This document shows positions 10,905-21,777 of a stretch of DNA of 64,000 nt, one piece after another. Position numbers and translations under genes: made by a program. Location: assembly GCA_963575745.1 (NCBI GenBank), contig CAUYUJ010003047.1:25198-89197 (forward strand). The letters are read 5' to 3'. Below the pieces are notes generated by a model that saw nothing but the letters and a program-made list of their open reading frames with translations, searched no databases and was not told where the DNA came from. Source of the stretch: Prorocentrum cordatum (Eukaryota > Sar > Dinophyceae > Prorocentrales > Prorocentraceae). Numbering within the stretch: the stretch's first letter is position 1; each line of letters opens with the position of its first letter.

Positions 10905-11565
10905 CATTGGTTTGTTCAGTGAACGTGGTTTAGGTCGCGGGTGGGTCGCGGGCTCTCCACCTTCACGTGGGACGAATGCAAAAGCAGCCCGCCGCAGGCG
11001 CCAAAAAAATTGGTTTGTACACTGAACGTGGTGTGGGCCGCGGGTTCTCCACCGGGAACGAATGCAAAAGATGCCCGCCGCGGGCGCAGAAAAATGTGGT
11101 TTGTGCCCTGAACGTGGTCGCGGGTGGGCCGCGGGCTCTCCACCTGAAACGAATGCAAAAGATGCCCGCCGCAGGCGCCGAAAAATGTGGTTTGTACCTT
11201 GAACGTGGTTTGGGTCGCGGGTTGGTCGCGAGTTGGTCACGGGGTGGGTCGCGGGCTCTCCACTTGGAAGGAATGCAAAAAGAACCCGCCGCAGGCGCCG
11301 ATAATGGTGGTTTGTACCTTGAACGTGGTTTGGGTCGCGGGTGGGTCGCGGGGTAGGTCGCGGGTGGGTCGGGTGGGTCGCGGGTGGGTCCGCGGGTCGC
11401 GGGGTGGGTCGTCGCGGGGTGGGTGGGTCGGGGTGGGTCGCGGGTGGGTCGCGGGGTGGGTCGGGTGGGTCGCGGGTGGGTCGCGTGGGTGGGTCGCGGG
11501 TGGGCGGGGTGGGTCGCGGGGTGGGTCGCGGGTGGGTCGCGGGGCGGGTTGCGGGTGGGACGACG
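10905..11565. repeat. 85-120 bp tandem repeat grading into a 12-bp minisatellite
   Basis: Five imperfect units each start TGGTTTGTacc..GAACGTGGT, run through GGTCGCGGGTGGG, then CTCTCCAC, GAATGCAAAA and CCCGCCGCAGGCGCC (starts near 10909, 11009, 11097, 11187, 11309). In the last unit the internal GGGTCGCGGGTG segment expands into about 220 bp of 12-mer minisatellite (11335-11560). It lies in intron C-D. Confidence 0.8.
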
Positions 11566-11597
<32 letters not shown>

Positions 11598-13580
11598 CAT
11601 TTTACCCGAACGCTCAGTGTTCTCCCCAGTGCCAGGGTTTTCTTGCGACACCAGCCAATACCCCCACTTCGTGGGGGGGCCGTTCAAGCTCTACCAAATA
11701 TCCAAACGACTCTTCGAGACCACCCACACCCAGCTTCCCGCCCTATGACGTTGGGACACTTCACTTCGTGGCGTGCGGACGACCCTGGCTACTACACTGG
11801 CGTGGGGTACACACCCACAGAGGTTGATCACATCTGTTACATATGATGTGGTACACGGTACACGTGAGATGGTACGCAGTGCCAAGATAGTTGGTCACAT
11901 TTTTGGGGCAAATTCGTGGGGATGCGATTACAGAAGTACATGTGTTACACTGATGTTATACAGTCCCAAGGATGACGCATGCATTGCTCATAGACTCATG
12001 GCGCTATGATCCTAACTCTCAGTGCCCAACGCGCGCGTGCACAGCCAGACGGAGGGAGAGAAACACATGTATACAAGGTTCGTGACATACGCACGGTCCA
12101 CCATGTTGTAAACGATCGCATGCACGGTAAGTTCTGAAATTATACGTATGTACAAGCAGACATGCGAGGGAGAAAGGGAGATGGCCATCGACAGTTCCAA
12201 TACGGCTCCAAGGCGGAAGAGGGGGAGGAGGAGCAGGACAAGGAGGAAAGGAGAGAAGCGAGAAAGGAAGAACGCAGACGGCGCGGCTCTGGACACAAAA
12301 TGAGACGCAGTGCACATGCGCGCGCGGCGGCCGCGCGCATGTGCACTGCGTCTCATTTTTTGCAAGGGATGGTGGCCCTCGCAGGCGCGCAACCGTTGTT
12401 GGAGAAGTTCAAAGCACCTGAAGAAGTAGCACGCAAAGACCCTTTTGACAGCTACGAAACCTAAGGTTTTGGAAGGATTTCGTCTTGCGAGCGCGAATGT
12501 CCACTTTACCTTATTTTTTGCAAGGGATTCTTGAAATTTGATCAACTAAGAACAAGAATTTTCATTTTCTATTGTTTTTTGCAAGGGAAAACGAGCGTCA
12601 ACAAAAAACCGGATCCGGGGGTAATCCACTTTTCTGAAGCTTTCGCAGAAAAATGATGAAAATGTAGCTGCGGCCTAGGTTTTGGGCGGGGGGCGTGCAC
12701 CAGGGGGTCCAACAATAATAATTCTTTAGAAGTAATAGTGTTCAACAACAACAACAATTACTAGCACGTGGGGACACTCCGTTCTCACCAGTGCCAGGGT
12801 TTTCATACGAGGCCCGCCAATACCCCCACTTTGTGGGGGGGCCGGTTCAAGCTCTACCACATTTCCAAACGACTCTTCGCCACCACCCACACCCAGCTTC
12901 CCGCCCTATGACGTTCGGACACTTCACTTCGTGGCCTGCGGACGACCGTGGCTACTACACTGGCGCATGGGTACAGTGACTTGTTGTGGTAACATTTTCT
13001 GGACGCTAGCTTAGTATACGACTTTTCCCCCTGTTCGAACACTGGACACCTGTACTGGTTTTTGGTGGTAACGTGTTGTTGTGGTAACATGCCGTGAAAA
13101 GGTGCGCAACCGTTGTGGAGAAGTTCGAAGCACGTGAAAAAGTTGCTCGCAAAAACCCGTTTGACAGAAATGTTTAAAAAGTGTTGGGTTTCCTACAAAT
13201 CCGCAAGAGCGCGCGGGATGAAATTTTGACATTTTTTTTTTTGAAAAACCATTGGTTTTTTTTTTTTTGATGTTTTTATGTTAAAATCGCTACGAAAACT
13301 AAGGTTTTGGAAGGATTTCGTCTTGCGCGCGCGAATGTCCACTTTACCTTATTTTTTGCAAGGGATTCTTGAAGTTTGGTTATGTTAGAACAAGAAATGT
13401 CCACTTTGCCTTTTTTGCAAGGGAAAACGGGGGGGAACAAAACAACCGGATCCGGACCAACCCGTTTTGCCGGAGACTTCCTCACGAAAATGATGAAAAC
13501 ATGGCTGCCGCCTAGGCGCGGCGAGGGGGCCGTGCACCAGGGGCCCCAACAATAATTATTCTTTAGAAGTAATAATGTTC

Positions 13581-13648
<68 letters not shown>

Positions 13649-13668
13649 ACAACAACAAACAACAACAA
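11566..13668. repeat. Two head-to-tail copies of a composite repeat bounded by (AAC)n
   Basis: (AAC)n tracts occur at 11566-11596, about 12738-12755 and 13580-13668. After the first two, the same block follows (CCAGTGCCAGGGTTTTC ... CCCGCCCTATGACGTT ... GGCTACTACACTGGCG; 11610-11805 and 12780-12965). Before the last two, another block recurs (GGTTTTGGAAGGATTTCGTC ... ACCGGATCCG ... TTCTTTAGAAGTAATA; 12370-12737 and 13100-13579). The whole looks like a non-coding element with an AAC tail, in two tandem copies of about 1.2 and 0.85 kb. The SINE-like nature is inference. Confidence 0.65.
12297..12359. repeat. Perfect 28-bp inverted repeat with 7-nt loop
   Basis: The left arm AAAATGAGACGCAGTGCACA then TGCGCGCG (12297-12324) is exactly matched by its reverse complement at 12332-12359. 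The loop is CGGCGGC. It occurs once, in the first unit of the AAC-bounded composite repeat. It could form a cruciform or, if transcribed, a very stable hairpin. Confidence 0.9.
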
Positions 13669-14156
13669 CGAAAATCCGCACCGCGGAATTCCACTTCAGC
13701 CACGCACCCAGGGACAGTGAATGACCGTTCGGCCCCCTCACTCTGACATTACCAGTGGCGGGCTGTTTTTCAGTCCCAGAACCTTTTGAGGGTCGTGAAC
13801 GACGTCGGGGTGGTGTGGTGTATACCTGTTTCCCCGTTTCCCCGGGGAAGCAACGCAGAATGTATACACCAGGATCCCGTGTACACCAGGATCCGCTTCC
13901 CTGTGCGGATGTCAATGCGGGGCCGTGAAATGCGTCGGTGTATAGAGTTTGCCTCCTCACTGTTTGCGTCGGCGGCTACTTCGAGTAGCTAATGAGTGTC
14001 GGGGGGGCGTCGACCCCGCCGACAGCCCCGCATCGACCTCCGCCGCGCGCAGCCACCGAGCGCCGGAGGCGCTCCGACCCGCTTCGCGACGCGACGGCGA
14101 GGCGAGGTTGACCCCCGTCGGGGGGGTGCCCCCCCACGCTGATTAAAAAACAATCA

Positions 14157-14515
14157 CGACGTGCAGTTTTTGACGATTTTCGGTCCCTGGGGGCCCCTAC
14201 CGGGCCTCAGGACTTTGAAAAAACGACTCGGGGTGAAAAACCCTGAACAAAATCACGACGGGCGGTTTTTCATAATTTTCGGCCCCTGGGGGCCCTTACC
14301 AGGCCTCAGGACCGTCAAAAAACGACTCGGGATGAACAGCCCTGAAAAACACGACGGGTTTTTTTTTCCAGAATTCTCGGCCCCGGCGAGCCCTTACCGG
14401 GACTCAGGACCGTCAAAAAACGATTCGGGATGAAGAACCGGTCCTAGGGAAGAGGTCGAGATCTCTGGGGGTCGACGACATGACAAAAATCATGACGTCG
14501 GGGGTCTGGGAGGAG
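14157..14515. repeat. Dispersed repeat (CGACTCGGGATGAA family), three tandem copies
   Basis: Three units of about 90 bp (CACGACG..GTTTTT ... TTTTCGGCCCCTGGGGGCC ... CAGGACC..CAAAAAACGACT) are followed by the family end (GGTCCTAGGGAAGAGGTCGA ... AAAATCATGACG). Single copies occur at 28214-28370, 29644-29818 and, inverted, 52185-52325. It is not coding. Confidence 0.75.
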
Positions 14516-14798
14516 GAGCTTTTTGCTTCGGCGGCTAGGCAGAATAACTGCGCTGGCGGAAGTATAATTAAAACGGGGATACCGTCGAAGCGAATGGTGC
14601 CGCAATGCAGGGAAGTGGAGGAAGACAGGGAGGGCGGCCGAAGAAGGGGACAGGGAGTGAGGGCCGCTCAGGGGGACGGGTCACACCCGGAGCGAGCCCG
14701 GAGCGAGTGGCGCGGCCGGCCCCGTCGGCGACCTCGGACATGTACCCAGATTGTTGCCCCCGACTGGTTTTTGACTTTCTGAGCCTCGGCCTAATTGT

Positions 14799-15075
14799 GT
14801 TACCACCGCTGGAGTCGCTTCGAAATTCTGGTCAGAGCGCACCCCAGGAGAGGTGCGGGCAGCAGCGGTATCGCTACGACGCTGGAATAAGGAACATGTT
14901 GGGTTCGGATCGGGCTCGATGTTTTGCGGGTCCTGCCATGGCTGTTTCTCTGGCGCTCCTCGTCCACGCAGGCGCTTCCGTGGCCAAACAGGGGGCTCCG
15001 TTCCTTTATCGTTCCTTCTTTCAGCAGCCCGACTGCAGCGGTATCTCAGTATCGTTCAACCGACCCCTATCCCCA
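14799..15075. repeat. Fragment of the ACCGCTGGA..GCAGCGGT dispersed repeat
   Basis: It contains ACCGCTGGAGTCGCTTCGAA, TTCTGGTCAGAGCGCACCCC and AGCAGCGGTATCG, matching the larger copies at 16540-16760 and 27560-27760. (CCCATT)-rich sequence follows. Confidence 0.6.
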
Positions 15076-15462
15076 TCCCCATTCCCATCCCTATCCAGAC
15101 CCCCCCCCCAGTCTCAGCACTCCAGTTGGGGATGCACCCCTCGAAACCCAGAGGGAACGGCCCATGTCCCCAGCTGGCAGGCCACACCGTTGGGGATAAT
15201 AGGGGTCAGTTAATGTCCAAAACCTGCTGAAAAATTATCACACACCTCCACACTGGATCCCAAGACGCCCAAGATGGGCTCAAGATGGCGGTCGCGGGGG
15301 CGTACCCGGCGGTCCAGTTTGCCCCGCTCTCCCTGTGTGATCTATCTGTGCGCTGCAGCGTTGGGGAGAAAGTATGCATTTTTCAAACTGACCCCCAAGA
15401 CTGTTTTCTGTCACTGCTTAAAGATATCAAGCGATGCTCATCGCTTCCATTTGACTTCCCCT

Positions 15463-15711
15463 CCTCCTCTTCCTCCTCCTCCTTCCTCCTCCTCCTCTTT
15501 CCCCTCCTCCTCCTCTTCCTCCTCCTCCTCCTCCTCCTTCTCCCTCCTCCTGCTCATTCCTCCCCCTCCTCCTCCCCCTCCTCCTCCGCCTCGTCCTCCT
15601 CCTCCTCCTCCTCCTCCTCCTCCTCCTCCTCCGCCTCCTCCTCCCCCTCCCCACTGGCATGGCTGTAGCCCCAGAGGAGGAGGAGGAGGAGGAGGAGGAG
15701 GAGGAGGAGGG
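15463..15711. repeat. CTC tract followed by GGA tract
   Basis: About 190 bp of (CTC)n (15463-15655) is followed after 18 bp by (GGA)n (15674-15711), giving a long imperfect inverted repeat just upstream of exon D. Confidence 0.9.
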
Positions 15712-15760
15712 GTGATTATCATGGGAGTGGATGTTCTGCCTTCTATGTGGGTTTCCCCAG

Positions 15761-15901
15761 GACCTGGCGCCCGTTGGCCTCGCGGGCGCCGCGCACGCGG
15801 CGGCGCGCTTGGGCGAGGGCGGGCGGTGCTCAGAGGCGCTGTCGGCGCACCTTGGGGCGCTGCTGCGGGCCCTGGCCCCGCTGGTGGCGCGGCGCCGGCT
15901 G
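15761..15901 (+). CDS. Helical-repeat gene, exon D
   Basis: A strong acceptor (GTGGGTTTCCCCAG) precedes GAC CTG GCG, phase 0. The 47 codons read DLAPVGLAGAAHAAARLGEG, GRCSEALSAHLGALLRALAP, LVARRRL. Composition and length match exons C and E. The exon end is placed after CTG, before GAGCTCAGC. GGAGCTC is repeated at the exon E acceptor, so the exact base is ambiguous within that repeat but the spliced product is the same. The intron that follows is 10.5 kb and contains two retroelements. Confidence 0.65.
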
Positions 15902-15925
15902 GAGCTCAGCAGCTCATCGTCGTCG

Positions 15926-16283
15926 TGTCGAAGAAGGAAGAAGAGGAATAAGAAGAAGAAGAAGAGGAAGAAGAAAAACAAACGACGACGACGACGAGGA
16001 GGAGGAGGAGGAGGAGGAGGAGGACGACAACGACGACCACGACGACGACGAAAGAAGAAGAAGAAGAAGAAGAAGGAGAAACGACGACGACCACGACGAC
16101 GACGACGAAGAGGAGGAGGAGGAGGAGGGGATAAACAACGCCATGAACATAAACTTGTTGCGCTCCGCGCGGAGGGCAAACACTTTATGTGTATGTTGTT
16201 GTTTCTTCTTCTATCGTCGTCATCGTCCTCGTCGTCGTCGTCGTCGTTGTCGTCGTCGTCGTTGTCGTCGTCGTCGTTGTCGG
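15926..16283. repeat. Mixed triplet tracts (GAA, CGA, GGA, then CGT)
   Basis: GAA/CGA/GGA tracts run from 15926 to 16130. After 80 bp of unique sequence a (CGT)n tract (16209-16283) is their near reverse complement. Confidence 0.85.
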
Positions 16284-16539
16284 AATTTCTCGGGCCGGCG
16301 CAGGGTTATCCCTCGCGCTCTCGTCCTCTGCACGCCGAGCTGCGACGTGGCCTGGCAGCGCGACGGTGGCTGGCCAGGTGTGGCCAGCAGAGGCTCACCA
16401 CCCACCAAACCACCCCAACCCAACCCGAAGGCCCCAATTTGCCATCCATTCTCAGTTGGGAGGGGGCCGGGGATCATTGAACAAACACACTCGAGACTTG
16501 GGTCTTCGGGTTGGTTTGGAGTGGTCTGGTAGGCAGCCA

Positions 16540-16760
16540 GTATCGTCTATCGGAGGAGGAAAGTACTCATACCGCTGCCCCTGCCTTGTTCTCCCCTGCT
16601 TGGGCCTCCTGGGAGGCCCTCGCCGCGACCGCTGGATTCGCTTCGGAATTCTGGTCAAATCGCACCCAGGGAGAGGTCCTGGAAGTTGCGGTATCAGTAC
16701 CTCTCTGGTCTCCCCAGTTTCACCGATATCCCAGTGCCTTTTCAGCCACGCATCTCGACC
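16540..16760. repeat. Dispersed repeat (GTCTCGGAGGCGGAAAAGG family)
   Basis: It has GTCTATCGGAGGAGGAAAG, then CTTGGGCCTCCTGGGAGGCC, CGACCGCTGGATTCGCTTCG, TTCTGGTCAAATCGCACCC and GGAGAGGTCCTGG in the same order as copies at 26962-27060 and 27560-27760. Confidence 0.7.
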
Positions 16761-16889
16761 CCGCCATTCTCGCACCCCCCCCAATTGGGGACGGGCCCGT
16801 CGAGCCCCGCAAGGAGCAGCCTGCATCCCCATCCCAGAGAGAGTTCATCGGCCAGAGGGGCCACAGCCGTGCCAGTGGGGAGGATGAGG

Positions 16890-16909
16890 GAGAGGAGGAG
16901 GAGGAGGAG

Positions 16910-16944
<35 letters not shown>

Positions 16945-17010
16945 AAAGGAGACAAGGAGGAGGAGGAGGAAACGGAGGCGGAGGAAGAGGAGGAAGAGGA
17001 GGGGGAGGGG
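16890..17010. repeat. GGA/GACGAG tract at 5' edge of LINE-2
   Basis: A polypurine tract that ends 2 bases before the relict spliced leader of LINE-2. Confidence 0.9.
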
Positions 17011-17012
17011 AG

Positions 17013-17049
17013 TCCGTCGCCATTTTGGCTCAAGCCATTTTGGCTCAAG
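17013..17049 (+). other. Tandem relict spliced leader (full plus truncated copy)
   Basis: 17013-17034 is a 22-nt dinoflagellate spliced leader with one mismatch (TCCGTCGC then CATTTTGGCTCAAG, where the canonical form has CCGTAG). 17035-17049 is CCATTTTGGCTCAAG, exactly the part of the leader downstream of its own internal AG. This is the known signature of repeated trans-splicing and retroposition: an integrated copy is transcribed, a new leader is spliced onto the AG inside the old one, and the product is copied back into DNA. It marks the transcript start of LINE-2. Confidence 0.9.
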
Positions 17050-17145
17050 TAATCCATTTCTCAAGGTGGCTTACAGAGAGCTATTTGTTGTCGCACTCAC
17101 GATCCCTGCTTGAGCAGCCTGGCAGGTTCCGTTCAACTTTCATTC

Positions 17146-18400
17146 ATGAGTCATGCTTTCCACCATGCGCCATGGGCTCGTCAGTCGGCGCCTGGTGGAA
17201 TGCAGAATGCCACGGGGGGAGGCTGGCGCCAAGGAGGGGCGCCACGAGGTGCCAAGTCCAAGGCGCATTGCCCTGCTTGTCGGTGTAAGAAAAACTCGTT
17301 CGGCACGACCCATTGCTACAACTGTGCTGCTTTTCTCCCTGCTCTCGGCTATCGTCCTGGCTCGAACCATCCTACTCGTGCGTGGTCCCAGTGCCCTCCT
17401 GGCGTCTCCCACACGTCCCAGCTCGTTCCTGGCGGCTGCGTGCAGTCTGGCGGGGGAAAGAGGAGTGTTGGTGGCAGGGGCACGGGAGGCGGCGGCGGTC
17501 AGGGTGTGTCAGGCGGCGGCGGTGAGTGGGCGGGAGGTCCCGCTGGCGGCGGCGCACAGGGTGCTTCAAGTGGAGCAGGTCTTGGTGGAGGCGTGCCGCC
17601 TCTGCCCTCAGGCCTCGTGCCCACCATCTCGGTCGAAGAGGCGGAGCAACTCCCATCCTTGTCGGCCAAGGCCGGGGACACCGTCACGGCCCAGAGGTAC
17701 GCGGACTACGCTAAGCACCTCAGGGCAGCGCAGCGTGGCCCCGCAGAACAATCGCTACATCATCAAGTCAATGTCGCTCATGGCACGGCCAAGCGCTTGG
17801 AGACGAAGATCGAGGCCGATCTCGCCCGCGTGCTTCGCCTTCGGCGGGGCTTGGCTGAGCAATAAGACAAGCTACGTGAAACCGTGAATCTTTGGTGCAA
17901 GCGGACGCAGAGTACAAGGCATTTGTGGTCAAGCTCAACCAGGAGGCTTTCCTCGTCCCTGACCAGTCCGCCCAGTCTGTGCCTGCGTTCAAGCCCATCG
18001 CCCTCGCCGACCTCGTCGAGGGCCAGGCGGGCATTTCCTCTCTCATCTCTTGCGACCTCTTGGAGTTCAATAGCTCGTCCGAAGAATGGGAACTCACTAC
18101 TGAGGGTCAGCGTGAGATTTGATAAGCGGAAGAAGGAACTTATTGATGGAGCGCAGTCTTTGGTGCACAAGCTATTCAAGCAAGTCGTGGGCCATGCGCG
18201 GGCTCAGAAGCAGGCTCACGCTGACTACCTCGCTCGCATGTGCAAGAAGAAGCGTCGTGCAGAGGCAGGTGCTGCAGCTGGATGTGGCGGCGAGAAACCA
18301 GTTGCCGCTACGGGAGCTGAAGGCGAGAGGCTGCCGCCGCAGGAGCTTCTGGGTCCCGGACTTCGGGCGCTGAGCCTTCGGCCGCGGCCCCCCTGGGTGA
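17146..18400 (+). pseudogene. LINE-2 ORF1: Cys finger, Gly-rich linker, coiled coil
   Basis: The first ATG after the relict leader (17146) gives MSHAFHHAPWARQSAPGG. Residues about 35-55 hold a finger, CPACRCKKNSF...HCYNC. A long Gly/Ser linker follows, then a coiled-coil-like region to 17865, where an in-frame TAA (17863-17865) interrupts EQ*DKLRE. After a frame change near 17885 the protein continues (SLVQADAEYKAFVVKLNQEA), then changes frame again near 18120 into a Lys/Arg-rich end (FDKRKKELIDGAQSLVHKLF, MCKKKRRAE). The layout equals LINE-1 ORF1. At least one stop and two frameshifts make it non-functional. Confidence 0.65.
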
Positions 18401-18440
18401 TAAGTTTGCCCGGGATGTGCGAGATCAGGCTGCTGCAGTT

Positions 18441-18525
18441 TAGCCCCCCCCCCCCCCCCTCCTCGCCCCCCCCCCCCCCCCCTTCCGCGCCCGCGCTCTC
18501 GCGAGGGGGGGGGGGGGGGGAGTAA
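18441..18525. repeat. Poly-C runs followed by a poly-G run
   Basis: Two C runs of about 14-18 nt, a short GC-rich spacer with CTCTCGCGAG, then an 18-nt G run. It can fold back on itself and lies between LINE-2 ORF1 and the endonuclease. Confidence 0.85.
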
Positions 18526-18813
18526 CGAAGCATCAACTCTCTCGCACGGCGTCGGTAGGCAGCCCTCTGACGTTGCGATCTCGCGCTTTAAATTTTGCGC
18601 GGGCAGGCAGTCGCGCATCGACTCCCAGTCCAGGCTGTCTGGCATCCGTCCTTTCAAACGTCTGAGGGCTGAGGTGCCTAGCCTTGTCTTTCCGGGGTCC
18701 CAGGCCTCCCCTGCCCTCTGATTCCGCAACAAATTGGCCTTCCAGGCGCTGCCCGCGGCCCTCCTCTCCTCTCCTCTCCGCCCCCTGCTGCTGCTGCTGC
18801 CGCGGGGCCGAAG

Positions 18814-19560
18814 GGAAGTTTTGATTTTTTCTACGGAGGTGTCACGATCGCTACGGCTAACTGTAGTGTTTGGGGCACGTTGAAGGGGCACTTGGAGGCT
18901 TCCGATTCGATGGTCATCTTGGGCCAGGAGCATCGCTTGATGGATCTAGCTGACATTGGCACCGCGTCGTCCTCGACTCGCAAGCTTGGGCGGAAGAGCG
19001 CCTGGCGCCCTGGGGTCCCTGGCCCTGGTGGAGGGGTGAGCTCTGGCTCTGTGATATTCGACCGTGACGCGTTCGACGTCTTCGAGGTGCCCCAGGCGGT
19101 GCTCTACCCCGGCCGTGCTGTTGCCAGCATGGTTCATGCTCCTGGGTGCGAGGCCATCTGCGTCGCCTCGCTCTATCCGACCCACGCCGAAGGCTTGTCG
19201 GAGGGCAACTTAGAAATACTGAAAGAGGTGGGAGCTTTCTTGTCGTCCACGTCGCGTGAGTTCGCGGTGGGTGGGGATTGGAACCTCGCTCCCGAAGCCT
19301 TGCAGGATTCGGTCTTCGACAAGGAGCTCTCGTGCCAGATTGCGCCCCCCGGCATGGGCGCGCGTTTTCCCAATGCTGGCCCCCTCGTTTTTTTGATTTC
19401 TTCCGTGTTTCTTCGGGGCTGGCCCAGGGGGTCAAACAAGCGGGCGTGGACTCGAAGGCGTCGACTTCGCTTCGCTTTCCCGTCGCTCTGAGTTTTCACC
19501 CGTCTCTGATGGATCTCAAAGCTCTCGCGTTCCGTCGCCGCCCCCTTCTTCCCGTGGAAC
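18814..19560 (+). pseudogene. LINE-2 APE-type endonuclease
   Basis: Reads FFYGGVTIATANCSVWGTLK then ASDSMVILGQEHRL, the N-terminal strand and QE catalytic motif of EEP endonucleases. It continues SSGSVIFDRDAFDVF, then AVGGDWNLAPEALQDS (GDWN motif). A frameshift near 19375 moves it into FFDFFRVSSGLAQGVKQAG, the C-terminal part that normally carries the last conserved Asp and His region. The domain is nearly complete in sequence but broken by one shift. The family nicks DNA to prime reverse transcription. Confidence 0.75.
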
Positions 19561-21428
19561 CCCCGTTGGTCCTCGACCCCGCCCCCTGGACTGGAACGCC
19601 GCGCCAGGGGTGGCCCAGAAGGGCTACGACGCCGCTTCGAGGGTTGATTTTGATGGGGCGGCTGCTGTTTTGGACTCGGGATACAGGCTGTGGGCCAACA
19701 CTGCCGAAGCCGAGATCGGTGACGTCATGGGTGTCGAGGCGCCAGTGGCAGGTGCTCGCGGCAAGCGGCCGCAGATGCACTGGCGGTCGGTGCTGAAGCC
19801 TTCTGGCCGCTTCAGGGGCGCCAAGCAGCGTCCCATCTTCTGGTTGCACTCGCAGTTGCACGCGCTGCAGTGTTAGCTGAAAGACTGGGAGCATAGATTG
19901 GACGTTGGAATTACGGGCCCTGGGCCTCCTTTTCAACGCGTGCTTCACCATCTCAAGTCGCCTGATCCCTCGGTCCTGGATCCTGATGGTGATGACTGTC
20001 TTCCAGCGTTTCGGGCTGCCGCCAGCTTGGCTTCGCGCGGGTTGGCCCTCGGCCAGGATGGCCGTGATCTGTTCTTTGATGAGACTAGGGAGCTAATCGA
20101 CGAGGGTCGGGAAGTCTCTGGCGCGTGCTGCTGCATCGAGCTCGGCTCGAGCCTCTTGGAATGACCGGCTTAGAGTCGGCCTGGATGACGGGGGCCGCAG
20201 GGTCCACGCCGCGTTGAGAGATCCCGAGCGTTGGGCCCCCCACCACCCTTTCCTCTGGGGGCGCGGTCGCTGTGGATCCGAAGTCTCGATTAAAAGCTGA
20301 GGGGGGGGGGGGGGGGGGGCAAGTTCCATAAGATATGGGGGGCGGTGACGGGCTGGGGGTTAACGACCAGGTTTTGATTCAACCCTCCACCCTTCCCACT
20401 CCTGAAGAGCTTCGGGGTCTTTCGAGAAAATACAAGGTTTCAAGCGCCGTCTCTCTTGACGGCCCACTGCCGCCATTTTTCGGTTTCGGACGATGAGAGG
20501 CTGCATGATATGGACCTTCTCCTCTTTGTCATGGAGGCGACGGGCCGTCTCCCCTCGCAGCTGGTTTGGGTCTCGCTGGCGCTGTTGCCGAAGGCTGCGG
20601 GCGGCTTCTGCCCCATCGGCGTCTTCCCCGCTTGGCGCAGAGTGCGGGGGGGGGCGGGGGGCGCGCGGCGCGCGGAGGCGGTCAGGTGGGGGGCGGCCCA
20701 TCCCCGCAGATATTGGGCGGCCCCACGGACGCGGCGCGGCGGCAGAGCTTTCGAGTTGAGACCGGCACCAGGAGGGGGGATTTCTCGGAGTCTCTGTTCT
20801 GGGGCTTCAAGAAATACTACGAGCACATCGGGCTCGGTTTCCACTGGGGGCAGCGTCAGCGCCACGGTTTTCCGCTTTCCCTGATTAGGCTTTGCAGTCG
20901 GGCGTGCGCCTCGGCTCGATTCTTAGCGATGGGGGGTCTGGTCGTTGGGCCGTGCTTCGCCGACAAAGGGCTCATAGCGGGGTGGAGCCTCGCTGCGAGT
21001 CCTCATCCGCGTCTTCGCGATGTCGGCCTTTGACGAGATCCCCTCGGCCGCCGATTCTCGAGTTTGAAGTGTACATCGACGACGCTCGTTTAAGTAAGAC
21101 TGGCTCTTTTCGTTTTGTAGTTTCAGGCATTGTGCAAGGTGCGAAGACATTGCACGAGGCCTTCACCGTCACCCTGGGCTGCGAGCTGGCCATGGACAAG
21201 ATAGGTCTCGTCACCAGTCACAAGTCTTTCAGCGATGCGTTGGAGGCCAAGCTCGGGCCCTTAGCTGGGGCTGGCAAGGCCAGCGTTGTCAACGTAGGCA
21301 GTGATTTTGCGGCTGGCAAGCCGATCCGTTCTGCTGGTGGTGGCCGTGGGGTCAAAATGAATTCTCGTCTCGCTGCTGCTGCCAGGAAGAGCCGCCGCCT
21401 CGCCCGTCTGAGCAAATCGGTTGGGTGA
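19561..21428 (+). pseudogene. LINE-2 linker and reverse transcriptase, motif A Asp lost
   Basis: The linker (19610-20164, two frames) leads to RT fingers at 20456-20650 (GRLPSQLVWVSLALLPKAAG, then GFCPIGVFPAWRRV). In the next frame FWGFKKYYEHIG (about 20799-20831) aligns with LINE-1 WDGKKYGE, but the catalytic Asp is Gly (GGC at 20802-20804). A further frame (20892-21428) has EVYIDDARL, with YIDD at 21072-21083, and then SDFAAGKPIRSA and AAAARKSRRLARL, the usual thumb segment. Three frames and a missing catalytic residue show that it is inactive. Confidence 0.75.
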
Positions 21429-21777
21429 AAAGCCACCGAGATTTCTGCGGCGGGCCCCATGGCCGGTGAGGTTTTGTTGGGACGAGGTTTATGGAATTTG
21501 GGACCGTGAGCTGTTGTCGCTCAGGAGAATGGGCATGAGCACCATCAAACCGAGGTTATTCGTCTGATCTGTTTCTGTCCTGTCCCTCTTGGAGGGCGAT
21601 CCTCCGTGGCGTTCGGCGGTTGCCCCCATTTTGAGGGCTCGCGGAGTGTGGCTGCGTCAGACTCATGCTTTCGAATGGTGTCTGTCTTTTGCCGAACTGA
21701 GAGAAGGATGGGCCACGGTGTTTGCTCTTGATGATCTCTCTTAGAGTAAGCTCTCAGGGCCTATCAGTGCCCTCCGT
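21429..21777 (+). other. LINE-2 inter-domain sequence without an open frame
   Basis: It lies between the RT thumb and the finger region. No long frame is open. It is presumably decayed pol sequence, because both sides belong to the same element. Confidence 0.4.

Noticed and set aside
15265-15295. AAGATGGGCTCAAGATGG as another spliced-leader relict
   Set aside because: Only the last 9 bases match and the CCATTTT core is absent. It is not adjacent to any retro-copied unit.
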